Positions 35,747 through 43,715 of a stretch of DNA of 64,000 bases are shown one piece after another (within the stretch, counting starts at the first letter, position 1; every line of letters begins with the position of its first letter). Under the pieces are notes generated by a model. It had not been told where the DNA came from and did not search any database. It saw only the letters and a list, made by a program, of their open reading frames with translations. The DNA comes from Minwuia sp048007105 (GTDB taxonomy: Bacteria > Pseudomonadota > Alphaproteobacteria > Minwuiales > Minwuiaceae), in contig NZ_CP180352.1 in the NCBI RefSeq assembly GCF_048007105.1, positions 2,356,001 to 2,420,000 on the forward strand, given 5' to 3'. The position numbers and the translations under genes were made by a program.

Positions 35747-36142
35747 CTACTTCTTCTGCTCGACCGGCTCGATCTCGAAGCCGGCCTTCTTCCAGGCGCC
35801 GAAACCACCGCCGATATGGCAGATGTTCTCCAGGCCCAGGTCCATCGCCACCGAGGTGGCCAGCGCGGAGCGCGCGCCTGCGGCGCAGTAGAAGACGAAG
35901 CGGTTGCCGCTCTGGAACACGTCCTTGGTGTAGGGGCTGTCCTCGGCGATCCAGAACTCCAGCATGCCGCGCGGCGCATGGTAGGCCCCGGGGATCTTGC
36001 CCTCGCGCCAGAGTTCGCGGACATCGCGGATATCGACGATGGTCACGCCTTCCTTGCCGACGAGGTCCTTCGCCTCTTCCACGCTGATGGTCTCGACCTT
36101 GGCCATCGCCGTGTCGATCATGTTCTGCACACCCTTCGGCAT
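35747..36142 (-). CDS. single-domain rhodanese
   Basis: This 131-residue cytoplasmic protein has one rhodanese domain: VTIVDIRDVRELWREG, then the catalytic loop YCAAGARSA (Cys plus C-x-x-G-x-R), then the C-terminal GGFGAWKKAGFEI. It transfers sulfane sulfur to an acceptor or acts in sulfur relay. It lies 25 bases after the ABC substrate-binding protein gene and 43 bases before the amidinotransferase gene on the same strand, so they are probably co-transcribed. The ATG at 36142 follows GGGGAG. Confidence 0.9.
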   Translation of the reverse strand: MPKGVQNMIDTAMAKVETISVEEAKDLVGKEGVTIVDIRDVRELWREGKIPGAYHAPRGMLEFWIAEDSPYTKDVFQSGNRFVFYCAAGARSALATSVAMDLGLENICHIGGGFGAWKKAGFEIEPVEQKK

Positions 36143-36167
36143 GTCGGTTCTCCCCTGATGATTGAAG

Positions 36168-37241
36168 TTACTGCGGGACGCTGCCTTCGATTCCCTCGAC
36201 ATAGAAGCTCATGCCCAGCAGATCGCCGTCGGGCGCGGTCTCGCCCGCCTTGAGCCAGACCGTGCCGTCCTGCTTGTTGATCGGGCCGGTGAAGGGATGC
36301 AGATCGCCTGCCGCGATTGCCGCTCGGGCGTCGTCCGCCATCTTGCGAACGTCCTCCGGGACCGCGGGACCATAGGGGGCGAATGCCACCATGCCCGACT
36401 TGATGCCGCCCCAGGTGTCTTCCGAGGCCCAGCTGCCGTCCAGCGCCGCCTTCGTGCGGGCGACATAATAGGGCGCCCAGTCGTCGATGATCGCGGTCAG
36501 CTGCGCATTCGGGCCGAAGCGCGAGACGTCGGAGGCCTGACCGAAGGCGTGGATGCCCTTCTCTTCGGCCACCTTCATCGCGGCCGGGCTGTCGGTGTGC
36601 TGCATCAGGACGTCGGCGCCCTGGTCGATCAGCGCGCGGGCCGCGTCGGCTTCCTTGCCCGGATCGAACCAGGTGTTCACCCAGACGATCTTGAAGGACA
36701 CGTCCGGATTGACCGATTTCGCCGCCAGATAGGCCGCGTTGATGCCGCGCACGACTTCCGGGATGGGGAAGGAGGCGATGTAGCCGACGGTATTGGTCTT
36801 CGTCATCTTGCCGGCGATCAGGCCGATGACGTGGCGGCCTTCGTAGAAGCGCGCGGAATAGGTCGAGACGTTGTCTTCCCGCTTGAAGCCTGTGGCGTGC
36901 TCGAACTTCACGTCCGGGAAGCGCTTGGCGACCTTCACCGTGGGGTTCATGAAGCCGAAGGAGGTGGTGAAGATCAGGTCGTTGCCGCCCTGTGCCAGCT
37001 GCCGGATCACGCGCTCGGCGTCCGGGCCGTCGGCGACGCTCTCGACGAAGGTGGTCTCGACCTTGTCGCCCAGGGCTTCTTCGATGGCCTTGCGGCCCTC
37101 GTCATGCTCGTAGGACCAGCCGAGATCGCCGACCGGGCAGCAGTAGACGAAGCCGATCTTCAGCTTCTCCTGCGCCGAAGCGGTCAGGGAAAGGCCGGCC
37201 GCGAGGCCTGCCGCCGCCAGAGTGAGCATCCATCGTTTCAT
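36168..37241 (-). CDS. BMP-family ABC transporter substrate-binding protein
   Basis: This 357-residue periplasmic binding protein has a cleaved signal peptide (MKRWMLTLAAAGLAAGL, ending ASAQE). The mature protein reads KIGFVYCCPVGDLGWSYEHDEGRKA, the BMP/PnrA-type fold known for nucleosides in PnrA and Med. It also has VADGPDAERVIRQLA, IASFPIPEVVRGINA and DSPAAMKVAEEKGI. It is preceded by two permease genes and an ATPase gene with the matching architecture. The start at 37241 is preferred because GGAAGG lies 8 bases upstream. The ligand may be a nucleoside, or, given the amidinotransferase downstream, a nitrogen-rich small molecule. Confidence 0.9.
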   Translation of the reverse strand: MKRWMLTLAAAGLAAGLSLTASAQEKLKIGFVYCCPVGDLGWSYEHDEGRKAIEEALGDKVETTFVESVADGPDAERVIRQLAQGGNDLIFTTSFGFMNPTVKVAKRFPDVKFEHATGFKREDNVSTYSARFYEGRHVIGLIAGKMTKTNTVGYIASFPIPEVVRGINAAYLAAKSVNPDVSFKIVWVNTWFDPGKEADAARALIDQGADVLMQHTDSPAAMKVAEEKGIHAFGQASDVSRFGPNAQLTAIIDDWAPYYVARTKAALDGSWASEDTWGGIKSGMVAFAPYGPAVPEDVRKMADDARAAIAAGDLHPFTGPINKQDGTVWLKAGETAPDGDLLGMSFYVEGIEGSVPQ

Positions 37242-37303
37242 CGTCATCGCCTTCCCTGCTGCGCTGGAACCGGAACCCTTGAGTAGCCTATGAGACGCCG
37301 CGG

Positions 37304-38224
37304 TCAAGCGGAAGCGTGGAAGGTGCGGCCAAGGCTTCCGGGCGCGCGCAGCGCCTTGCGCGCCGGACCGCCGGAAATCAGCACCAGCACCACGATGGTG
37401 GCCACATAGGGCAGCATCGAGAGGTATTGCGACGGGATGTCCACGCCCGCGCCCTGGATGTGCAGCTGGGCGATGGTGACGCCGCCGAACAGGTAGGCGC
37501 CCAGCATCGCCCGGCCCGGCCGCCAGCTCGCGAAGACCACGATGGCGAGCGCGATCCAGCCGCGGCCGGCGGTCATCCCCTCCGACCACAGCGGCGCCAG
37601 GCCGATGGAGAGATAGGCGCCGCCGAGCCCGGCCATCGCACCGCCGAAGGCGATGGCGGCCAGCCGGATGCGGATCACCGGGAATCCGATGGCGTGGGCG
37701 GCGTCGTGGTTCTCGCCCACGGCGCGCAGGATCATGCCGGCGCGGGTCTGCGTCAGGAACCAGGCCACGGCGCCGGTCAGCACGATCGAAAGATAGAACA
37801 TGATCTCATGCGAGAAGAGGAGCGGGCCGATCAGCGGCAGGTTGCTGAGATGCGTTACGTCCAGCTTCGGCAATGGCGGCACCGAATAGCCCGTATAGCC
37901 CTGACCCAGAAGCGCGGAGAGACCGAGTCCGAAGATCGTCAGCGCCAGTCCGGTCGCCACCTGGTTGGCCAGAAGCAACTGCGTCATGACGCCGAAGATC
38001 AGGGCCATCGCCATGCCGGCGACGGCGGCGGAAAGCAGGCCCAGCGCATGGGAGCCGCTGTCGGCGGTGACCGCGAAGCCGGCAATGGCGCCGACCACCA
38101 TCATGCCCTCGACCCCCAGATTGAGAACGCCGGACCGCTCGACCACCAGTTCGCCCAGCGCGGCATACAGAAGCGGTGTCGCGGCCAGCATCATGCCGAT
38201 GACGATGTCGATCGCGAGATCCAT
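37304..38224 (-). CDS. ABC transporter permease (YufQ/NupQ-like)
   Basis: This 306-residue integral membrane protein of about 8-9 helices belongs to the RbsC/BMP-importer permease family: NLGVEGMMVVGAIAGF at the N-terminus, LALTIFGLGLSAL, RAVGENHDAAHAIGFPV and MAGLGGAYLSIG. It is the second permease of the nucleoside-type importer. Its ATG overlaps the stop of the first permease gene as ATGA. Confidence 0.9.
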   Translation of the reverse strand: MDLAIDIVIGMMLAATPLLYAALGELVVERSGVLNLGVEGMMVVGAIAGFAVTADSGSHALGLLSAAVAGMAMALIFGVMTQLLLANQVATGLALTIFGLGLSALLGQGYTGYSVPPLPKLDVTHLSNLPLIGPLLFSHEIMFYLSIVLTGAVAWFLTQTRAGMILRAVGENHDAAHAIGFPVIRIRLAAIAFGGAMAGLGGAYLSIGLAPLWSEGMTAGRGWIALAIVVFASWRPGRAMLGAYLFGGVTIAQLHIQGAGVDIPSQYLSMLPYVATIVVLVLISGGPARKALRAPGSLGRTFHASA

Positions 38225-39297
38225 CAGGCGCTTGCCTCCGCCCGCGGTTTGAGACGGATGCGGTAGACCGCCAGCAGATCCATCCCCAGAAGAAAGAACA
38301 GCAGCAGGCCCTGAAACACACTTGTGACCGCGGCAGAGACCTGCATCTCGATCTGCGCCGCCTCGCCGCCGATATAGGTCACGGCGATCACGATGCCGGC
38401 CAGGACAATGCCGATGGGGTTCAGGCGGCCCAGGAAGGCGACGATGATCGCCGTGAAGCCGTAGCCGGCGGGCAGGCTGGGCACCAACTGTTCCACCGGT
38501 CCCGCGACCTCGAAGGCGCCAGCCAGGCCCGCCAGCCCGCCGGAGGCCAGCAGGCAGAACCAGACGATCCGGTTCTCACCGAAGCCGGCGAACCGCGCGG
38601 CCCGGGGCGACTGGCCCAGCAGGCGGATCTGGAACCCGATCACATGGCGTCCCAGCAGCACCCAGCCGATGGCGGCGGCAATCAGGGCAATCGGGAATCC
38701 GACATGGGCGCGGCCGTCCTCGAACAGCTTTGGCAGCAGCGCGCTGTCGTGGAAGATCCGGCTTTCGGGGAAGTTGAAGCCGTCGGGGTCCCGAAGAGGC
38801 CCGGTGACCAGCGCGCTCAGCAGCAGGGAGGCGACATAGACCAGCATCAGGCTGACCAGGATCTCGCTGGCCCCGAAGCGGGTCTTGAGCGCCGCCGGGA
38901 TGGCGGCCCACGCCATGCCGCCGCCGATCCCTGCCAGGCACATCAGCGGCAGCAGCCAGAATCCCGGCTGGTCGTAGAAGGCCAGCGCGACGGCGCTGGA
39001 TGCGATGGCGCCCAGGATGAACTGGCCCTCGGCGCCGATGTTCCAGACCTCGGCCCTGAACCCCAGCGCCAGTCCAGTGCCGATAAGGATGAGCGGCGTC
39101 GCCTTCACCATCAGTTCCGAGACCGAGAAGGCGTCCGCGAAGGGCGACAGGAAGATGATGCCGACGGCGCGGACCGGATCGACGCCAAGCGCCGCGAACA
39201 GCACCATGCCGGCCAGCACGGTCAGCAGCACGGATGCCACCGGCGTCAGCCAGATCACGGCGCGGGATGGCGCGCGCCTGCGCTCCAGCACGATCAC
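38224..39297 (-). CDS. ABC transporter permease (YufP/NupP-like)
   Basis: This 357-residue inner-membrane protein has about 9-10 helices and the family landmarks ALGFRAEVWNIGAEGQFILGA, FGASEILVSLMLVYVA, LGQSPRAARFAGF and PAGYGFTAIIVAFLGRLNP. It pairs with the second permease to form the channel of the BMP-dependent importer. The start is the GTG at 39297, which overlaps the ATPase stop codon as GTGA. Confidence 0.88.
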   Translation of the reverse strand: MIVLERRRAPSRAVIWLTPVASVLLTVLAGMVLFAALGVDPVRAVGIIFLSPFADAFSVSELMVKATPLILIGTGLALGFRAEVWNIGAEGQFILGAIASSAVALAFYDQPGFWLLPLMCLAGIGGGMAWAAIPAALKTRFGASEILVSLMLVYVASLLLSALVTGPLRDPDGFNFPESRIFHDSALLPKLFEDGRAHVGFPIALIAAAIGWVLLGRHVIGFQIRLLGQSPRAARFAGFGENRIVWFCLLASGGLAGLAGAFEVAGPVEQLVPSLPAGYGFTAIIVAFLGRLNPIGIVLAGIVIAVTYIGGEAAQIEMQVSAAVTSVFQGLLLFFLLGMDLLAVYRIRLKPRAEASA

Positions 39298-40808
39298 GCC
39301 GCTTTCTCCCGCCCGGCGCCGCCCATCATCAGGCCGACCTCTGCCACGGTCAGCGCCGCCGTCGGCTTCGCCGCGGTCAGCCGGCCCTCGTTCAGGACGG
39401 CAAAGCGGTCGCTGATCGACATCAGTTCGTCCAGGTCCTGGCTGATCACCACGACCGCGGCGCCGGCCGTTGCCAGATCGGCGATGGCGCGGTGGATGTC
39501 GGCGGCCGAGCCCGCATCGACGCCCCACGTCGGCTGGGAAATGATCAGGACATCCGGCGCCTGCAGCATCTCCCGCCCGACGACGAACTTCTGCAGGTTG
39601 CCGCCCGACAGGCTGCCGGCCTGCGCGGCCGCGCCGCCGGCGACGACGCGGAAGCGTTCGATGATCTCGGTGGCGAAGGCCGTCGCGCGGAAGAAACGGA
39701 GAAACCCGCGCTGAACAAGGCCGCGTTCCCGGCGGCCCGCGATCAGCGTGTTCTCGGCCAGAGAAAGACCGGCGACTGCGCCATGGCCCAGCCGCTCCTC
39801 CGGCACGAAGGCCATGCCGCGGCTGCGCCGCCGCATCGGACCGAGCGCCCCGACGGGCGCGCCATCCAGTTCGATGGCATCCGGGGCGCTGCGCCGTTCG
39901 CCGATCAGCGCTTCCATGAGTTCGGTCTGACCGTTGCCGGCGACGCCGCCGATCCCCAGTACCTCACCGGCCCGCACCTCGAATGAGATGTCCTTCAGGC
40001 TGATGCCGAACGGATCGTCGGCCCTGAGGGAGAGGCCACGGACGGCCAGACGGGTCTTGCCGGTCTCGGCCGGAGTGCGGTCGCTCCGTACGAGTTCGTT
40101 GCCGATCATCATGGCGGCCAGGCTGGCGGCAGTCTCGCGGGTCGGGTCGCAGTTCGCCACCACGGCGCCGCGGCGGAGAATGGTCGCCCGGTCGCAGAGG
40201 GCGCGGATCTCGTCGAGCTTGTGGGAGATGTAGAGGATGGAGCAGCCACGCTCGCGTAGCTGCCGCAGGACCTCGAACAGCTTCTCCGCCTCCTGCGGTG
40301 TCAGGACAGATGTCGGCTCGTCCATGATCAGCAGGCGCGGCTTCTGCAGCAGGCACCGGACGATCTCGACTCTCTGCTTTTCGCCGACCGACAGGTCGTC
40401 GATCCGGCGCAGCGGGTCGACGCGCAGGCCGTAGGTGGCCGAAGTCTCGCGGATGCGGTCGTCCAGCCCGTAGCCGCCTTCCTCCGCCGGCAGGCCGAGC
40501 GCCACGTTCTCGGCGACCGTCATCGCCTCGAACAGGGAGAAGTGCTGAAAGACCATGCCGATCCCTGCAGCGCGTGCGTCGGAGGGGCGTTGAGGGAGGT
40601 AGGGATTCCCGTCCACCCGCATCTCGCCGGCGTCGGGCCTCAGGACGCCGTAGATCATCTTGACCAGCGTCGACTTGCCCGCGCCGTTCTCTCCCAGCAG
40701 CGCGTGGATGCTGCCCGGCGCGACCCGGAGCGAGACATCGCTGTTGGCCACGACTCCGGGAAACGACTTCGAGATTCCGGTGATCTGGAGAAGGGGCGTC
40801 GGGTCCAT
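39294..40808 (-). CDS. ABC transporter ATPase with two cassettes (sugar/nucleoside type)
   Basis: This 504-residue protein has two tandem ATP-binding cassettes, as in RbsA/MglA and NupO. The first is complete: Walker A LGENGAGKSTLVK (about residue 40), signature LSVGEKQRVEI, Walker B LLIMDEPTSVLTPQE. The second is degenerate in Walker A (GIGGVAGNGQTELMEAL) but keeps LSGGNLQKFVVGREM, as usual for the family. It energises the BMP-dependent importer and is the first gene of the operon (ATPase, permease, permease, binding protein, rhodanese, amidinotransferase). The ATG is at 40808. Confidence 0.92.
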   Translation of the reverse strand: MDPTPLLQITGISKSFPGVVANSDVSLRVAPGSIHALLGENGAGKSTLVKMIYGVLRPDAGEMRVDGNPYLPQRPSDARAAGIGMVFQHFSLFEAMTVAENVALGLPAEEGGYGLDDRIRETSATYGLRVDPLRRIDDLSVGEKQRVEIVRCLLQKPRLLIMDEPTSVLTPQEAEKLFEVLRQLRERGCSILYISHKLDEIRALCDRATILRRGAVVANCDPTRETAASLAAMMIGNELVRSDRTPAETGKTRLAVRGLSLRADDPFGISLKDISFEVRAGEVLGIGGVAGNGQTELMEALIGERRSAPDAIELDGAPVGALGPMRRRSRGMAFVPEERLGHGAVAGLSLAENTLIAGRRERGLVQRGFLRFFRATAFATEIIERFRVVAGGAAAQAGSLSGGNLQKFVVGREMLQAPDVLIISQPTWGVDAGSAADIHRAIADLATAGAAVVVISQDLDELMSISDRFAVLNEGRLTAAKPTAALTVAEVGLMMGGAGREKAA

Positions 40809-40918
40809 GTGCGGCTTTTTCCCATGGCCATCGCGCCCTGCGCAAGCGCTCTGGCTTGTTGCGCGGGCCGTCCGCCTGATAGCTTGCGCCGATAGCAGAT
40901 ACCCGGGGGGAGATGGCA

Positions 40919-41623
40919 ATGGACATCAAGGGCAAGAAGGCGATCGTGTTCGGGGGGACCTCGGGCATCGGGCTGGCGACATCGAAGATGCTCGCAGAGC
41001 AGGGCGCGAACGTGATCGCGGTCAGCCGCAATCCGGACCGGGCCGGCGATGTGCCTGCCGGCATCACGCTGGCGCAGTGCGACGTCCGCGACGAGGCGGC
41101 GCTGCAGAAGCTCTTCGCCGACCACGCGCCCTTCCACATTCTGATCAGCGCCGCGACCGGCGGCGACCGCGCCGTTGGCCCGTTCCTGTCGATGGACATG
41201 GACGGCTACCGCAAGTCCTTCGACAAGCTCTGGGGCTACACCAACGTCGTCCGCTTCGGCACGGAACATCTGCCTGACGATGGCGCCATCGTGCTGGTCA
41301 GCGGCACGCCGGCGCGGAACGCCAAGCCCGGCCAGATCGCCATCGGCTCGGTCGGCGGCGCGGTGGAGCAGTTCGTCCGTATCGTCGCCCGCGAGATCGC
41401 GCCGAAGCGCATCAACACCGTCGCGCCGGGCCAGATCGATACGCCCATGGTGCCGCTGCAGGGCGAGGAGCGTGCGAAGATGTACGCCAACGCCACGAAG
41501 AACCACCTGATCCCGCGCGCCGGCCGGCCCGAGGAAGTGGCGCAGGCCATCGTGTTCCTGGTGCAGAACGACTTCGTCACCGGCACGACGGTCGATGTCG
41601 ACGGTGGCTGGCTGCTTTCCTGA
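40919..41623 (+). CDS. short-chain dehydrogenase/reductase fold protein lacking the YxxxK pair
   Basis: This 234-residue Rossmann protein has the SDR cofactor loop VFGGTSGIGLA (about residue 10-20), a CDVRDE segment and the C-terminal FVTGTTVDVDGGWLL typical of reductases. At the active site the Ser is present (LVSGTPA), but the region that should read Y-x-x-x-K is GQIAIGSVGGA, so Tyr and Lys are both absent. It may be inactive, use other residues or bind a ligand. The second ATG (40919) is chosen because GGGGGGAG lies 6 bases before it; the first ATG at 40913 is too close to that site. Confidence 0.8.
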   Translation: MDIKGKKAIVFGGTSGIGLATSKMLAEQGANVIAVSRNPDRAGDVPAGITLAQCDVRDEAALQKLFADHAPFHILISAATGGDRAVGPFLSMDMDGYRKSFDKLWGYTNVVRFGTEHLPDDGAIVLVSGTPARNAKPGQIAIGSVGGAVEQFVRIVAREIAPKRINTVAPGQIDTPMVPLQGEERAKMYANATKNHLIPRAGRPEEVAQAIVFLVQNDFVTGTTVDVDGGWLLS

Positions 41624-41703
41624 CGGGCTCTGTCCCCGCCGCGACGCGGCAGGACGCTGAAACGCTTGCCAACTCCAGCCGCATTCGCCACGATGACGTC
41701 TTG

Positions 41704-41896
41704 CAGCGGTTCCGCCGTGTCCGAACGGGCAGGCGGTGTAACAAGGGAACACGGTGCGGCGTACCCATCAGGGACCAACTCCGTGGCTGCCCCCGCAACT
41801 GTAAGCGTCGAGGACGCCCCATCACGCCACTGGCCGCAAGGTTCGGGAAGGCGGGGCGGTCCGGCCGAGACGCGAGCCAGGAAACCTGCCGCTGCA
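41704..41896 (+). promoter_or_regulatory. cobalamin (AdoCbl) riboswitch
   Basis: The leader upstream of the HupE-type gene has the conserved cobalamin-riboswitch blocks in order: GGTTCC, then GGTGTAACAAGGGAACACGG, GGCTGCCCCCGCAACTGTAAGC, GCCACTGG, GGGAAGGC and the B12 box GAGCCAGGAAACCTGCC ending near 41892. In bacteria this element turns down translation or transcription when adenosylcobalamin is abundant. It should control the downstream hupE-like gene and perhaps cobW, cobN and cobO. Confidence 0.95.
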
Positions 41897-41943
41897 ATGA
41901 GGGAAACCGTTTATCCGCCGGTGGGGCGGAGAGGGAGCAAGAC

Positions 41944-42579
41944 ATGAACCGCATTTTCAACCGCGCCGGCCTCGGCGCTGCCGTTATCACCCTGACCGCG
42001 ACCGCGGCCCAGGCGCATCACCCGCTGGGCGGCGGCACGCCGGAAACCTTCTGGCACGGCTTTCTGTCCGGCGTCGGACACCCAATGATCGGCATCGATC
42101 ATTTCGCCTTCATCCTGGCTGTCGGCCTGGTGGCGGCGTTCTCCGCCTACCGTTTCTTCACGCCGGCTGTTTTCGTCATTGCGACCATGGCGGGCTGCAT
42201 GCTGCACGTGGCCGGCGTCATGCTGCCGCTGCCGGAGCTCTTCATTTCCGCCTCGGTGGTCGCGCTGGGCGCGTTCATCCTGTCGGGCCGCCGCATGGCC
42301 GCACTGCCGCAGATGGCCTTCTTCGGCGTTGCGGGCCTGTTCCACGGCTTTGCCTATGGCGGTGCAATCATCGGCGCAGAGACGACCCCGCTGGTCGCCT
42401 ATCTCGCCAGCTTCGCCATGACCCAGTACGCCATCGCGCTCGGCGCCATGGCGCTGGTGACGCTGGTGTGGCGGGCGGCGGACACGAAGGCGCTGCAGCC
42501 GCGCATCGCGGGCGCCCTGATCGCCGGCGTCGGCTTCGCGTTCCTGTTCGAGAATGTCGAGGGCATGATCCTGGGCTGA
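41944..42579 (+). CDS. HupE/UreJ family metal permease, probable cobalt transporter
   Basis: This 211-residue membrane protein has a signal-like N-terminus ending AQAHH and six or so transmembrane helices. The HupE/UreJ motif HPMIGIDHFAFILAVG is present at about residue 40, and further His residues lie in LFHGFAYGG. HupE/UreJ proteins take up Ni2+ or Co2+. Because this gene sits directly behind a cobalamin riboswitch and ahead of cobW, cobN and cobO, cobalt uptake for B12 synthesis is the best inference. The ATG at 41944 follows GGAGAGGGAG. Confidence 0.88.
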   Translation: MNRIFNRAGLGAAVITLTATAAQAHHPLGGGTPETFWHGFLSGVGHPMIGIDHFAFILAVGLVAAFSAYRFFTPAVFVIATMAGCMLHVAGVMLPLPELFISASVVALGAFILSGRRMAALPQMAFFGVAGLFHGFAYGGAIIGAETTPLVAYLASFAMTQYAIALGAMALVTLVWRAADTKALQPRIAGALIAGVGFAFLFENVEGMILG

Positions 42580-42607
42580 TCGCCCGGGCGCGCCACGAAC
42601 AATTGAC

Positions 42608-42632
42608 GGTCCGGTCCAGCGTGGGCCGGACC
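42608..42632 (+). terminator. hairpin between hupE-like gene and cobW
   Basis: A 10-bp stem GGTCCGGTCC/GGGCCGGACC with a 5-base loop lies in the 82-base gap. The flank (accctgttt) is only weakly T-rich, so it may attenuate rather than fully stop transcription into cobW. Confidence 0.35.
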
Positions 42633-42661
42633 ACCCTGTTTCCCATTTCACGGAGGCTGGC

Positions 42662-43693
42662 ATGTCCAGGATTCCGGCGACTGTCGTCACGGGCTTTCTC
42701 GGCGCGGGCAAGACGACGCTCATTCGCAATCTGCTGCAGAACGCCAACGGCAAGCGCATCGCGCTGATCATCAACGAGTTCGGAGACCTCGGCGTCGATG
42801 GCGAAGTGCTGAAGGGCTGCGGCGAGGAGACCTGCCGCGAGGAGGACGTGGTCGAACTGGCGAATGGCTGCATCTGCTGCACGGTGGCCGACGACTTCGT
42901 GCCGACCATGACCGCGCTGCTGGAGCGCCCCGACCGGCCCGACCACATCGTCATCGAGACTTCGGGGCTGGCGCTGCCGCAGCCGCTGGTGAAGGCCTTC
43001 AACTGGCCCGATATCCGCACCCGTGTGACGGTCGACGGCGTCGTGACGGTGGTTGACGGCGCGGCCGTGGCCGAGGGCCGCTTCGCCCATGACGAGGCGG
43101 CGCTGGACGCCCAGCGCTCGGCGGACGAGATGCTGGATCACGAAACGCCGATCTCGGAACTGTTCGAGGACCAGCTCGGCTGCGCGGACATCGTCGTGCT
43201 GAGCAAGGCCGATCTGCTGGCCGAGGACGGCATCGAGCGTGTGATGGCGCAGATCAAACCCGACATGCGCGACGGCGTGAAGGTGATCAGGGCCAGTCAT
43301 GGCGACGTGCCGCCCTCGGCGCTGATCGGGCTGGGCATCGGCGCCGAGGCCGATATCGCCAATCGCCCGACGCATCACGAGCGCGAGGGGGCCGAGGATC
43401 ATGACCATGACGATTTCGACAGCTTCGACGTCGCGTTGTCCGAGATCGCGGACGCCAATGCCTTCGCCGAGCATGTCGCCACCGTCATCCGCCGTCACGG
43501 TATCCTGCGGCTGAAGGGCTTCGCCTCGGTCGCGGGCAAGCCGATGCGGCTGGTGATCCAGGCGGTCGGTCCGCGGATCGAGACCTATTTCGACCGGCCC
43601 TGGAAGCCGGAAGAGGCCCGGTCGACCAGGCTGGTGGTCATTGGCGAGACAGGCTTCGACCGCGCCGCGATCGAGGCTGATCTGAAGGGATGA
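42662..43693 (+). CDS. cobW: cobalamin biosynthesis GTPase CobW
   Basis: This 343-residue G3E GTPase has P-loop GFLGAGKTTLI at residues 10-20, the metal-binding GCICC motif near 76, ETSGLALPQPLV, SKADLL and a His/Asp-rich metal loop (HHEREGAEDHDHDD) near 240. CobW supplies or handles cobalt for the aerobic cobaltochelatase in the late-insertion B12 pathway. It lies immediately upstream of cobN (22 bases), matching the gene order seen in many alphaproteobacteria. Confidence 0.96.
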   Translation: MSRIPATVVTGFLGAGKTTLIRNLLQNANGKRIALIINEFGDLGVDGEVLKGCGEETCREEDVVELANGCICCTVADDFVPTMTALLERPDRPDHIVIETSGLALPQPLVKAFNWPDIRTRVTVDGVVTVVDGAAVAEGRFAHDEAALDAQRSADEMLDHETPISELFEDQLGCADIVVLSKADLLAEDGIERVMAQIKPDMRDGVKVIRASHGDVPPSALIGLGIGAEADIANRPTHHEREGAEDHDHDDFDSFDVALSEIADANAFAEHVATVIRRHGILRLKGFASVAGKPMRLVIQAVGPRIETYFDRPWKPEEARSTRLVVIGETGFDRAAIEADLKG

Positions 43694-43715
43694 GCGGTCC
43701 GGCCGCGACGGTCTG

